64,000 nt of DNA from Saccharicrinis fermentans DSM 9555 = JCM 21142 (GCF_000517085.1 NZ_KI912107.1:132425-196424); one strand, 5' to 3'. Counted from the stretch's first letter, positions 54,704 through 63,153 are shown. The notes: generated from the letters alone by a model not told the origin. Translations and numbers: made by a program.

Positions 54704-54907
54704 ATGACAAAAAAAAAGATAGGCTATGTGGAAGCCATAACAGAAATTGAAGATATCCTTTCTAAAATTGAAAGTAATGAATTGGATGTGGATGAGCTAT
54801 CAGATAAGGTGAAGCGAGTATCTGTTTTGCTAAAAATTTGTAAGGAGAAATTGCATACAACAGAAACCGAGGTGGAAAATATTTTAAAAGAAATTGAGGA
54901 TGTTTAA
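54704..54907 (+). CDS. xseB: Exodeoxyribonuclease VII small subunit
   Basis: The 67 residues fit XseB: YVEAITEIEDILSKIESNEL, VDELSDKVKRVSVLLKICKE and a C-terminal helix. XseB forms long coiled helices that bind the XseA nuclease in single-strand DNA degradation. The partner xseA, often adjacent, is absent here and must be elsewhere. It lies 6 bp after the histidine kinase gene. Confidence 0.88.
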   Translation: MTKKKIGYVEAITEIEDILSKIESNELDVDELSDKVKRVSVLLKICKEKLHTTETEVENILKEIEDV

Positions 54908-55043
54908 GACTCTTGTGCTCCTTTTTTGAAGCATTTATAAAAGCAAAGGAGTTTAAAAGAGAATTTGGATCATGTACAAAAGTTGGGTCTGTTGAAAAAT
55001 AAGTATTTATTTAGCTGTTAAATAGAAACGGATAAAATAAATT

Positions 55044-55163
55044 GTGAAAGAAGAACTATCATTGGAGCCATCGGTGGCTCTATTTTCACCAGCAGGAATA
55101 TTAGATTATTTCCAGATCGTATCCTATCGGAAATCTTCAAGCGGAAAGCATATTTTAAACTAA
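55044..55163 (+). pseudogene. ISL3/ISAon1-type transposase, N-terminal remnant
   Basis: The frame VKEELSLEPSVALFSPAGIL-DYFQIVSY matches the N-terminal region of ISAon1-type transposases (usual pattern LLPEGLLDYFE). It ends at a stop at the edge of an inserted repeat. Confidence 0.55.
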
Positions 55164-55357
55164 GAATTTGAAGTTAAGGGTGTTGATATTCTATTTTAAT
55201 AATAATTTCAAGTATAACGAAAGTCTTTACAATTTATCCAACCATATTCAAGAACTTTCATCTAAAGGATATCTTCTATTAATGTACAAAGCTATCAATT
55301 AATGAACCGCAGGGTTGGCCAGAACAATAGCCCCGGGGCCGGCGTTGGCGAGAAGCT
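55160..55357 (+). repeat. Interspersed non-coding repeat B, copy 2
   Basis: This segment matches 18783-18983 from GGGTGTTGATATTC to GGCGAGAAGCT. Here it lies inside the deleted IS, in the other locus just outside an IS end, so it is an element of its own. Confidence 0.7.
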
Positions 55358-55362
55358 ATGAA

Positions 55363-55415
55363 CCCGGAAAATGCATTAGAAAATCTATTAGGAAGTTCTA
55401 ATACATCATCCGGGT
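55363..55415. repeat. Hairpin related to the 39175-39414 element
   Basis: AACCCGG, ATGCATTAGAA and their inverse TTCTAATACAT, CCGGGTT fold into an imperfect hairpin of about 20 bp. The inner part equals the ends of the palindrome-ended element between the corrinoid genes. Confidence 0.55.
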
Positions 55416-55619
55416 TTCTGGGCGCACTTGAGGTGGTAGTGCTGTTGGCCTAGAGCGAAGGAAGTGTGCGCCGGACGGAAAGGGAAGTTGATGTAGGGCT
55501 GATAGCGATCTATTGTTCTAGACCTTTTTGGTCCTTTTTATGGCAATGATAAAAAGGACATTAACGCAAGTTCCAAAAGCAAAGAAAATTATCATATAAG
55601 TTAGAAACATTGCTCTCGA

Positions 55620-55748
55620 TTAGATAACGGAAGTACCAATGCTGCAGCAGAATCTTTCAATGCAAAAGTAAAGGATTTCAAAAGGCAATTCAGAGGTGTT
55701 GTTGATGTAAAATTCTTCTTATTCAGATTAATAAAAATATTTGCATGA
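55620..55748 (+). pseudogene. ISL3/ISAon1-type transposase, C-terminal remnant
   Basis: The frame LDNGSTNAAAESFNAKVKDF, then KRQFRGVVDVKFFLFRLIKI-FA and stop, is the typical end of ISL3-type DDE transposases (NASAESFNAKIK pattern with the catalytic Glu). It is followed after 20 bp by the right inverted repeat. Confidence 0.75.
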
Positions 55749-55833
55749 CAACTATAAACAACATTTACACCCAACTTTTGGCACTGACCCGAGAATTTAG
55801 TGGGGCGAATATGAAATTTAAGCTCCTTAAAAT

Positions 55834-55877
55834 AAATCTCCCCCTTATTCATAGTGATATGGGGGAGATTTTTATTT
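55834..55877 (+). terminator. Intrinsic terminator between the IS remnant and the thiamin receptor gene
   Basis: AAATCTCCCCC and GGGGGAGATTT form a perfect 11-bp stem with a 16-nt loop, then TTTATTT on the plus strand. It separates plus-strand genes from the convergent TonB receptor gene and may act in both directions. Confidence 0.8.
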
Positions 55878-55936
55878 ACACACTTGCCATTGGTAATGGA
55901 AAGGCAAGTTATTTTTCTTTCTGTGACTTGCTGAAA

Positions 55937-58387
55937 TTAAAAAATAAACTTGACCCTTAAAAAGGCGTGTCTGCCCGCTTGGGGGTAATAATAGTTATAG
56001 GTGTACTCCTCGTTGGTTTCAAAGTTATAGAAGGTGCCTCCCCATATATAAGCATTGCTCACATATTTTTTATCTAAAAGGTTGTTGATAGATAACTGTA
56101 ATTGAATCTTGTTAATCCATTTAGGACTAAAATTTTGTGTGATAGAAGCGTTAAAGATGGTGTATGCATCTAATTTTCTATCCTGGCTGGAGGTGTTGTC
56201 AAAGTATTGTTCTCCTACGTGCTTGGTTATTAACCTAATACTGTTTCCTTGAAAGGGTTCGTATGTAAATGTGCTGTTGGCTATGAAGGAAGGAGAAAAG
56301 GCGATGTCGCTGTTTCCATGATCAATAATGGTATCTCTGACCACAGTCCAGTTTTCTATTTTGTCAGACCATTCGTTGTTGTGGGTTGTGGCTGTTTCTA
56401 CAAAATCTTGAATGATACTCTTGCTAAAGGTGGCATTTCCGTCCCAGCGTAGTTTAGGCAATACCTTGATGCCTAAATCGATTTCAATTCCGGTACGGTA
56501 GCTACTTTCAACATTGGTCATGATGGAATAGCCCACATTGCTTTTTTCGCCAGTGGGAATCAGCTGATCTTTATAGCGCATATAATAGAAGTTGATATGG
56601 GCTGCCATTTTTGTGGATTGAAAATGATAACCTAACTCCAGGTCATGAAGTCTTTCTGACTGCGGCATGGCGCTTGCATCGTCTTGTGCGTTTTTGAAAT
56701 CAGCCCTTGCCGGTTCTCTGTTGGCAACGGCATAGGAAGCATAGAATTGGTTTTGCTTATTCATGGAGTAATAAACACCTGCCTTGGGATTGAAGAAATC
56801 ATAAGTGTGGTGTTGGTCAAGTATGTCCACATCGTCATCCGTACCATTCAGGGTGTAATCAATGCCTCGGTATTGTACATCACCAAATATGTTTAATTTA
56901 CCCAATTGATAATTTATCTTGGCATAGATATTATAATCTTTTTTGATGCCTTTGTTACGATACCATTCATCACCTTTTTCTGATTTGGTTGAATATCTGG
57001 CCCATATAACTTCGCCATAATGATCGCCGTCATACTTGTTCCAGCCACCACCAAAATTCATTTGCAGTTCTTCTGTGCTGTAGTTAAAGGAACTGGTAAA
57101 ACCGTAAAAGTCGTTGCTTAACCATTTTTGACGGATAAGATCTGTGGTTTTAATGGTGTCGCCTGGTTGACGAATGATTTGTGACCAGTTATAATCGGTG
57201 AGTTTTTCATTTTCTTTGTATTGTTCGTAATAGCCTTCTCCTTTTGTATAATGAAGGGCGGTATTTAAGAGCCAGTGGCTATTTAAATTTTGACTATAGA
57301 AGAGCTGGTAGTGTGTTTGTATGTAATTATCTGTTTGATCTTTGTAGTACCTTTCGTTTCCATCTTCGTCGGTGTATTGACCGGCCGGATTATACGTCCT
57401 GTCTGTTGCCAGTGTGGCATCGTCAATACCCCACCAACTAATTCCGGTTTTTTGATCTCCATGAATAATGTTGGCTTTTAAAAAGCTGTTTTTAAGATGC
57501 ATGCTACCACTCATGTAGAGTGATTTGTGGTCCGAAAAGGCATAGTCTACATAACCATCTGTTTGTAAGTCACTATATCTAAAGTCAAAAGAAAATTTGT
57601 CGTTTAACAAACCGGTGCTCATATTTACCGAATTTTTAAAAGTATTGAAGGACCCTGCGGTAGAAGTTATCTCGGCGTAGGGTTTGGTATGATAGCTGCT
57701 TGTATTAAAGTTAATAGATGCACCAAAGGCGGCTGCCCCATTGGTCGATGTTCCTACGCCTCTTTGAATCTGTACTTCATCTACAGAGGAGGAGAAATCG
57801 GGCATGTTCACCCAAAATACACCCTGACTCTCAGCGTCATTTAAGGGAACTCCGTTTACGGTAACGTTTATACGTGTTGCATCCGTTCCTCTCACTCTCA
57901 TGCTGCTATAACCAATACCAATGCCTGATTCGGTAGACGATACCACCGAGGGTGTCATACTCAATAGGAGCGGTATGTCATCTGCAGTATTCTGCCTGTT
58001 TAACTCTTCTTTGGTGATGTTTGTTTTGGCCACAGGCGTTGTATTACCTGCTTTGATGGAGGAAATGATGACTTCCTCTGACATAATGGATGATGTTTGT
58101 AAAATAAAATCTATTTGTGCATCTGCCGATAAACGAATGGATTTGAGCTGTGTTTCATATCCCAGATAGGAGATGGCCAATTCATACTGTCCGCTTTTAA
58201 GGTTCTTGATTTTATAGGAGCCTTGGTCGTCAGTTACTGTTCCAATGGTCGATCCATGAATAGCCACTGTAGCTCCAACAAGTGGTTCGTTTAAGGTGTT
58301 TAAAACTTTACCGTGTATTCGAAATTGAGAGGAAACAGTCGTTAGTCCCAAAGAACTAATCAAAATAAGTAAAAGTAACTTTTGCAT
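55937..58387 (-). CDS. TonB-dependent outer-membrane receptor, probable thiamin transporter
   Basis: The 816-residue receptor has a signal peptide, a CarboxypepD-like N-terminal domain (FRIHGKVLNTLNEPLVGATV), a plug (TTPVAKTNITKEELNRQNTA, YSSMRVRGTDATRINVTVNG, QRGVGTSTNGAAAFGASINF) and a long barrel ending in LRVKFIF. The TPP riboswitch directly upstream shows that it is controlled by thiamin pyrophosphate. It therefore very likely imports thiamin or a precursor. No inner-membrane PnuT-type carrier is adjacent. Confidence 0.9.
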   Translation of the reverse strand: MQKLLLLILISSLGLTTVSSQFRIHGKVLNTLNEPLVGATVAIHGSTIGTVTDDQGSYKIKNLKSGQYELAISYLGYETQLKSIRLSADAQIDFILQTSSIMSEEVIISSIKAGNTTPVAKTNITKEELNRQNTADDIPLLLSMTPSVVSSTESGIGIGYSSMRVRGTDATRINVTVNGVPLNDAESQGVFWVNMPDFSSSVDEVQIQRGVGTSTNGAAAFGASINFNTSSYHTKPYAEITSTAGSFNTFKNSVNMSTGLLNDKFSFDFRYSDLQTDGYVDYAFSDHKSLYMSGSMHLKNSFLKANIIHGDQKTGISWWGIDDATLATDRTYNPAGQYTDEDGNERYYKDQTDNYIQTHYQLFYSQNLNSHWLLNTALHYTKGEGYYEQYKENEKLTDYNWSQIIRQPGDTIKTTDLIRQKWLSNDFYGFTSSFNYSTEELQMNFGGGWNKYDGDHYGEVIWARYSTKSEKGDEWYRNKGIKKDYNIYAKINYQLGKLNIFGDVQYRGIDYTLNGTDDDVDILDQHHTYDFFNPKAGVYYSMNKQNQFYASYAVANREPARADFKNAQDDASAMPQSERLHDLELGYHFQSTKMAAHINFYYMRYKDQLIPTGEKSNVGYSIMTNVESSYRTGIEIDLGIKVLPKLRWDGNATFSKSIIQDFVETATTHNNEWSDKIENWTVVRDTIIDHGNSDIAFSPSFIANSTFTYEPFQGNSIRLITKHVGEQYFDNTSSQDRKLDAYTIFNASITQNFSPKWINKIQLQLSINNLLDKKYVSNAYIWGGTFYNFETNEEYTYNYYYPQAGRHAFLRVKFIF

Positions 58388-58429
58388 GTATTACAGTTTT
58401 TAAGTGAATAAATACTGCAATGAGGAAAC

Positions 58430-58518
58430 TTGGAGATGATCTTTTTCCCTTGACAGCATTACCTGTCCAGGTTCGAAGGGTATAATCTCAGCCTGCTACG
58501 TATCAGGCACCCCATTGT
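58430..58518 (-). promoter_or_regulatory. TPP (thiamin pyrophosphate) riboswitch
   Basis: On the minus strand the region reads GGGGTGCCTGATACG, GGCTGAGATTATACCCTTCG, AACCTGGACAGGTAATGCTG and TCAAGGGAAAAAGATCATC. This matches the conserved THI-box parts CTGAGA, ACCCTT-GAACCTG and the terminal AAGGGA. It lies 43 bp before the TonB receptor start. Confidence 0.93.
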
Positions 58519-58577
58519 AGAAAACGGATGCAATATTAAGCGCTTTCCCTCTTATATGCAAGAAAAAAAGTGGATTG

Positions 58578-59225
58578 TTATCGCTTTATGAAGTATTTAG
58601 ATTGTGCTTTGCCAATCTCTGCAAGGGTATTCAATGTTGTTTTTCCTATGTTATCTTGCTCTGCAAGGTACGTAGAAAGGGCTACGCCGTGTATACCCAT
58701 ACTAAAGAGTGTGGGGAAATCTTCTTTTGTAATATGTCCTACAGCTATGGTGGGAATGGATAGTTTATGCTTAGCACAAGCTTGTAGGATGGTAGAGTAT
58801 GCCTGCGGGTTGAGCGTTTGCTTTGTCTTCTCGCCTTCTAGTGGGTCTAATATGATGTAATCGGCATCTTGTGCTGCTATTTTAGCAACATCTTCATAGG
58901 TGTGTGCTATGCAGCCTATAATCTTATGACTGCCAATGGTTTTTCGGGTTTCTGCTATATTGGTGCTTGTGTTCAAAAGAACGCCGTCTGCGTCTATTTT
59001 TAGGGCCAGGTGTATATTGTTATCAATAATTAGGGTGGCGCCATGTTGTTGGCAAAGGGAACTGCTTTTGCGAATTTCAGTCCATTCGTGGTCATCTGCA
59101 GTCGCTTTTGTTTGTATTTGAACCCAGTCGCCGCCTCCTGCGCAAAATTCTAGTATTTGTTGCGACATGGTTTTGTTAGGGTCTTGATAGTTAGTAAATT
59201 GAAGTCTACTGATCGTTTTTTTCAT
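58578..59225 (-). CDS. ThiE/TenI-like thiamine-phosphate synthase family protein
   Basis: The 215 residues follow the ThiE/TenI TIM-barrel: GGDWVQIQTKATADDHEW (for VQLRxK), TLIIDNNIHLALKIDADGVL (for INDxxDLAxxxGADGVH), IIGCIAHTYEDVAKIAAQDA, DYIILDPLEGEKTKQ (for GPxFxTxTK) and TIAVGHITKEDF. Key positions differ from true ThiE: VHLGQ is VLLNT and the phosphate-binding loop is altered. It could be a TenI-like regulator-type homologue or a divergent synthase. It lies upstream of the TPP riboswitch, so it is not controlled by it. Confidence 0.72.
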   Translation of the reverse strand: MKKTISRLQFTNYQDPNKTMSQQILEFCAGGGDWVQIQTKATADDHEWTEIRKSSSLCQQHGATLIIDNNIHLALKIDADGVLLNTSTNIAETRKTIGSHKIIGCIAHTYEDVAKIAAQDADYIILDPLEGEKTKQTLNPQAYSTILQACAKHKLSIPTIAVGHITKEDFPTLFSMGIHGVALSTYLAEQDNIGKTTLNTLAEIGKAQSKYFIKR

Positions 59226-59330
59226 TGTTGTTCTGCCTTTATTTTACGCAAACATAGTGAATCTGTTCAATTTATTAAGGCGGCATTAATAAGGATTTTG
59301 AAAATAGAACATGATTCTTTTATTACAGAT

Positions 59331-59709
59331 TTACGTATGGATAATAGAATACTCGGAAGAGCATGATGTAGTCTTTAGAAATTCTGGAGCATGTTGCCCC
59401 CCCTTCCCAAACTTTGGTTGAGGTTGTGTTTTATCGTGACATTCCGGCGGATGTTGATCCCCTTAAAATGCTTCTTTAGTAGTAACTGTGCCAATTTCCC
59501 CAATTCACTTAACAACTCTTTTTTCAGTGAAGGTTCTGAATTGCTATTAACTGGATTATTGTATTGCCGTATTTCTTCTAATGTTGTTTTAATTCAGGGC
59601 ATACTTCAATTTCACGCCTGAGTTGCTGCATTGCAGACTTAATAGTAATACTATTAGGGTACAACTTATTTACAATGTCTTGTTTCAATATTGTTCTGGG
59701 TACTATCAT
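59331..59709 (-). pseudogene. Broken small ORF, DUF4248-like start
   Basis: From the ATG at 59709 the frame reads MIVPRTILKQDIVNKLYPNS and SAMQQLRREIEVCPELK, similar to DUF4248 proteins (AWRKLRRWI..CPELRE) common in Bacteroidota mobile DNA. A shift near 59595 is needed to continue into TTLEEIRQYNNPVNSNSEPS, KKELLSELGKLAQLLLKKHF and RNVTIKHNLNQSLGRGGQHA. The join and the family are tentative. Confidence 0.4.
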
Positions 59710-59801
59710 AACGGTGGAAAGACTTAGAAAACGAGGTTACATTCCTTTAGCTTCTATGTACAATGAAATAACATCTTCTTTATCCACTAAATCGAACTCA
59801 T

Positions 59802-59972
59802 TATTGGCTCTGCCGATCTTCGATTCCCCATGGTGTAGAGAACCGCTGTATATGCGCGAATAAATTAAAATAGTATTTTAATTTGTGAAGAGGAATAACG
59901 AAGTTACCCGTATGCTAGGTGGTGAGAGGCGCACTGGCGGTCATTTGACCGTCAGCCGTCTACTCCTTTAGC
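59802..59972 (+). repeat. Interspersed non-coding repeat, copy 2
   Basis: The segment matches 14932-15110, including the perfect inverted repeat AAATTAAAATA/TATTTTAATTT. The end reads GTCTACTCCTTTAGCG, as at 12745-12760. Confidence 0.7.
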
Positions 59973-60002
59973 GTTTCGTACTTTTATTTTCTAGACATTA
60001 CT

Positions 60003-60560
60003 TCACCATTTCTTTGCATTGAATCCTAGATTCAGCTGTAACATTATTGGGAAAAATCCACTGTTCCCTTTTGTGTCAAAATAATAGACTGGGCCCACAT
60101 CAAAAAGTAGGTGCATCTTTCCATAAGCTCTTTGTATTCCCCAAGTTGGTCCAAAGTCGAAACTAATGTCATCAATTCGGTAAATATTTTTTGATTCAAT
60201 TTCTTTGAAGTTTGTTAAAAGTCTTATCCCCCAATAATTTCCTGAATTGTAATTTAAATTTTTCCCTTTTGATTGTCTTTTAGTCCGATTGTAAATTTTT
60301 TTGTACGACAAGTCCAAAAACGGCGAAATATAATATGTTACTCCACTTACCAAATAATCATACTCAAGGTGCATATAACTACCATGAAATCCAATTCCTG
60401 GATTTATTGCAATGGTCGACTTTTTTGAAATCGGCAACTCAAATTCGAGTCCAGGATTTAAAGCGTTAATTCTAAATATCTTACTTAAATCATCTGTGGT
60501 TTCTTGTCCAAAGCTTGTCAAACTAATCGTTAAACTGATTAGTAAAAATAGTTTTCTCAT
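60003..60560 (-). CDS. Exported beta-strand-rich protein of unknown function
   Basis: I do not recognise the family. With the ATG at 60560 the 185 residues start with a good signal peptide (MRKLFLLISLTISLTSFGQE). The rest alternates hydrophobic and polar residues in barrel-like strands (STIAINPGIGFHGSYMHLEY, YYISPFLDLSYKKIYNRTKR, WGIRLLTNF, HLLFDVGPVYYFD) and ends LQLNLGFNAKKW. It may be a small outer-membrane barrel. It lies isolated in the decayed mobile zone. Confidence 0.6.
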   Translation of the reverse strand: MRKLFLLISLTISLTSFGQETTDDLSKIFRINALNPGLEFELPISKKSTIAINPGIGFHGSYMHLEYDYLVSGVTYYISPFLDLSYKKIYNRTKRQSKGKNLNYNSGNYWGIRLLTNFKEIESKNIYRIDDISFDFGPTWGIQRAYGKMHLLFDVGPVYYFDTKGNSGFFPIMLQLNLGFNAKKW

Positions 60561-60594
60561 TTCTTGTTTTTGTTTCACTGTTGTCCGATAAAAA

Positions 60595-60641
60595 AAACAA
60601 GAGAAGGAAGACTGTTCGATCTTCCATTCTCTTTTTGTAGT
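60595..60641. terminator. Hairpin beside the exported-protein gene
   Basis: AGAGAAGGAAGA and TCTTCCATTCTCT pair with one bulge around a short loop; TTTTT follows on the plus strand and a poly-A/T context exists on the other. It may be the left end of the IS4-type remnant or a terminator. Confidence 0.45.
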
Positions 60642-60668
60642 TTTGTTTTACCACAAACACAAACTACA

Positions 60669-61149
60669 ATGGATAAAACTACACATTTTTGGGGACATCG
60701 GTTTTCGGACAGCAGAATTAAAGACGTAATAAACAAATAAATAGAAATAATTGACAGCTCAATAATCAGTCTTTTAAAGGATATTTTAAAATGTGTTGAC
60801 CGAAATCCGGGAAATGGCAAATAGAATTGCTCTTTATACAATTAAAACAAAATTTTCCCTTGAAGTATTTTCTTGGAGATAATGAAAATGCAATTAAGAT
60901 TCGGATATACTGTGCACTTATTGCTAGCCTTCTAATGACTGTTATACAAAAAAGGCTAAAACGGCAATGGGCGTTTTCAAATCTTATAAATTTCTGCAAA
61001 ATCCATTTGTTCAACTATATTCATTTACGGATGTATTATCTAAGATTGCGTTATACAACAGCAATTATGATTTAGACTTGGCTGATCTTTTGCAGCACAA
61101 TTGGAAAAAGTCTAATAGTTGTCAGAATATTCCAAAAAACACCCACTAA
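60669..61149 (+). pseudogene. IS4-family transposase remnant
   Basis: Three disjoint pieces remain. The N-terminus is MDKTTHFWG, which after a one-base correction gives GQPVFGQ. Then comes the first catalytic region IEIIDSSIISLLKDILKCVD with RNPGNGK. The C-terminal region is LKQNFPLKYFLGDNENAIKI, ALIASLLMTVIQKRLKRQWA and, after another shift, ALYNSNYDLDLADLL. Large internal deletions and frameshifts make it non-functional. Confidence 0.75.
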
Positions 61150-61258
61150 TTTCGATTAATTCCAAAAGATTCCAGTAAAACTTAGAGAATTCCAACGCTC
61201 CAATCGACATCTGGATTGGAGCATTTTTTTACTTTGCAATATGTAGTTGGCCGCATAT

Positions 61259-62002
61259 TTACTTTTCACGTGCTGCAAAAAGCTCCTGCCACAGAAGCTG
61301 TAGAGTAACACCCGGACGTAAGAGTTCTTTTTCTATATATCCGAAGAGGGAAATCAAATGGGCATAACGTTCGTTTGCCTGCTTTCCGTTGGGTCCGGTT
61401 ATGGCCCATAGTAATTCACTGTCGGTCAGCTTCGACATTTTATCCAGTTCTATCCCGCTCGTTTTGAAGCCGCTGACATACTCGCTGGCGCTGCTCTTGC
61501 TCATGCCGGCAATCTTGGCTGCCTGACGTGAACTATGGCCTTGCCCAATAACTAGATGTAATAATTCGCGTACTTTTTTCATGTCTGTTTTTTTTATTGC
61601 TTTCCCTTTTTTGAAAAAGCAAGATAAACCTCTGCCTGTTTCTGAATATTTCTTAATCGCAATATCCATGAAATAGTAAATGTTTCGTAGGTCAGTTCCC
61701 GATATTCCAAAGTGAGTTTTGAACTTATCAAATGAGAACTCGCTGAAAGAGGGAATTATTTTTTGAGCTTTTTCTTCAATTATTAAAAACTCAATGGAAA
61801 TGTCTTTGTAAACGCCCCTGGGTTTTGCTGAAATAATTTTTGAAAATTCATCCTCGGTAAATTCATAAACCCGGTCTTTGTTGTCAATTGAATAATACTG
61901 TTGTTTTCGATTATGTGTTAATCGGAGCTTTGCCGGGTACTTACCGTTTTTCTTCTTTCTTTTTTTGAAAAGCACGATGACTGTGCTAACTTTACCTGTC
62001 AT
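61259..62002 (-). CDS. Chimeric ORF: integrase N-terminus joined to IS21 IstA N-terminus
   Basis: The ATG at 62002 gives the usual start of Bacteroidota tyrosine recombinases (MTGKVSTVIVLFKKRKKKNG). Residues 1-120 are their arm-binding and SAM-like region. From about residue 135 the protein changes into the N-terminus of the IS21 transposase IstA (KKTDMKKVRELLHLVIGQGH, SSRQAAKIAGMSKSSASEYV, LRPGVTLQLLWQELFAAREK) with its HTH. It has neither the integrase catalytic domain nor the IstA DDE domain. It was probably formed by insertion of IS21 into an integrase gene and later deletion. Expression is uncertain. Confidence 0.65.
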   Translation of the reverse strand: MTGKVSTVIVLFKKRKKKNGKYPAKLRLTHNRKQQYYSIDNKDRVYEFTEDEFSKIISAKPRGVYKDISIEFLIIEEKAQKIIPSFSEFSFDKFKTHFGISGTDLRNIYYFMDIAIKKYSETGRGLSCFFKKGKAIKKTDMKKVRELLHLVIGQGHSSRQAAKIAGMSKSSASEYVSGFKTSGIELDKMSKLTDSELLWAITGPNGKQANERYAHLISLFGYIEKELLRPGVTLQLLWQELFAAREK

Positions 62003-62261
62003 AACTGAAACTTGTTTTTGGTTATACATTCAATTCTGTATGGCATATATTTGTGGTAAGGTTCGCCAAAACATGTACCATAAAATTTGCCATACTTTTG
62101 TTCTTTAAATGTAAAAAAACAAGCAAGCATGTCAAAATAAGAAGATATTTAAAATGTTGATAATTAAAGGTATGCGAACATTTGTAAACAAATAAAAATA
62201 AGCGTGCGGTAAATACAATTAACCGTTATGGGCTATTCAAAAAAATGACACAGCAAACTAA

Positions 62262-62434
62262 ATGAGATACATTAAAAAGATATTGAAGCTGTTGGATTTA
62301 ATGCCAAAGATGTTAATGTTCATGATGGATTTAAAACAAGATTAAGGGAAAGATTTGCGAAAGTAAAAATGGTTCTCGACTTGATATTTGGTAAAAAACC
62401 AAAATTTCTTGGCGATGAGATTGAGATAAAATGA
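62262..62434 (+). pseudogene. Small ORF (57 residues) broken by one missing A
   Basis: From the ATG at 62262 the frame fails after ATT-A5. With one more A it reads MRYIKKDIEAVGFNAKDVNV, HDGFKTRLRERFAKVKMVLD and LIFGKKPKFLGDEIEIK to a stop at 62434. The product is unknown, basic and probably helical. It may be a genuine small gene hit by a homopolymer error. Confidence 0.4.
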
Positions 62435-62632
62435 TGAAAAAGAACGACCCCACAATGCGCAATACAAATAAGCTGGGGGATGTTACTAAATCAGGAGTTA
62501 GTAGTCTCCTAAACTTTGGTGCTCGAAAAATATGTATAAAAAATAGCTGCTACAAAAGTAAAGGACTTTTATAACAGCCATGGTTAATAAATGAAAACCT
62601 AATCTGAAATAAGTGATTAGTATTTGTGATGA

Positions 62633-63100
62633 TTATTTTGTTACTTTTAGAATTTCTGTTACCATTTTTTCCAGTTCAGCCTTAGGTCTGGCGCCCAAAG
62701 CGGCTTGAGGTTCTCCATCTACAGGAATAAATACAATAGTTGGCAGACTTCTAATTCCGAAAATTGCCGCCAATTCTTTTTCTACGTCGGTGTCTACTTT
62801 AAAAACCTGAATATTACCCTTGTATTCCTCCTGCATTTGTGTTAAAATGGGAGCTACTTGACGACAAGGTCCACACCAGTCTGCATAAAAATCCAATATG
62901 GCAGGTACTTTTCCATTGTAATTCCATTCTTTGTTTTTTTCATAGTCAAAGACCAGATCCTTAAAAGATTCTTTGTCTAAGTGTATTACGCCACTTTTTT
63001 CTTTTTTGTCACCTGAGGATTTTGCTTCCGGCCTTTGATTAGCCAATACATTGGAGAAAATAAAAACAAATAATAATCCTGAAATAATGAATGCCTTCAT
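62633..63100 (-). CDS. Exported thioredoxin
   Basis: The 155 residues start with a signal peptide (FIISGLLFVFIFSNVLANQ) and contain a thioredoxin domain with the WCGPC active site (ILDFYADWCGPCRQVAPILT) and the cis-Pro loop (GIRSLPTIVFIP). It would reduce or exchange disulfides in the periplasm. It is 53 bp downstream of a very similar cytoplasmic thioredoxin, from which it probably arose by duplication. Confidence 0.92.
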   Translation of the reverse strand: MKAFIISGLLFVFIFSNVLANQRPEAKSSGDKKEKSGVIHLDKESFKDLVFDYEKNKEWNYNGKVPAILDFYADWCGPCRQVAPILTQMQEEYKGNIQVFKVDTDVEKELAAIFGIRSLPTIVFIPVDGEPQAALGARPKAELEKMVTEILKVTK

Positions 63101-63153
63101 AGCTATTGTATTTGAAATTTCCTTTTACTGGTTTATTGAAAATAGGTTGCGAT

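Larger units (their letters stand above)
54967..55790 (+). mobile_element. Internally deleted ISL3-like (ISAon1-type) element with intact ends and 8-bp target duplication
   Basis: The left end GGATCATGTACAAAAGTTGG (54967) and the right end ACCCAACTTTTGGCACTGAC (to 55790) are 22-bp inverted repeats with a shared CAAAAGTTGGGT core. The element is flanked by the perfect 8-bp repeat GAGAATTT (54959-54966 and 55791-55798), the duplication size known for ISL3 elements. Inside, only the transposase N-terminal (55044-55163) and C-terminal (55620-55748) pieces remain; other repeats fill the middle. It is only 824 bp and cannot move by itself. Confidence 0.8.
59226..60002. other. Decayed mobile-DNA region without intact genes
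   Basis: It holds a broken DUF4248-like frame (59331-59709, minus) and the interspersed repeat at 59802-59972. Nothing else recognisable was found. Confidence 0.5.

Noticed and set aside
55601-55852. Minus-strand ORF of 83 codons
   Set aside because: It is antisense to the ISL3-type transposase remnant and crosses the element's right end.
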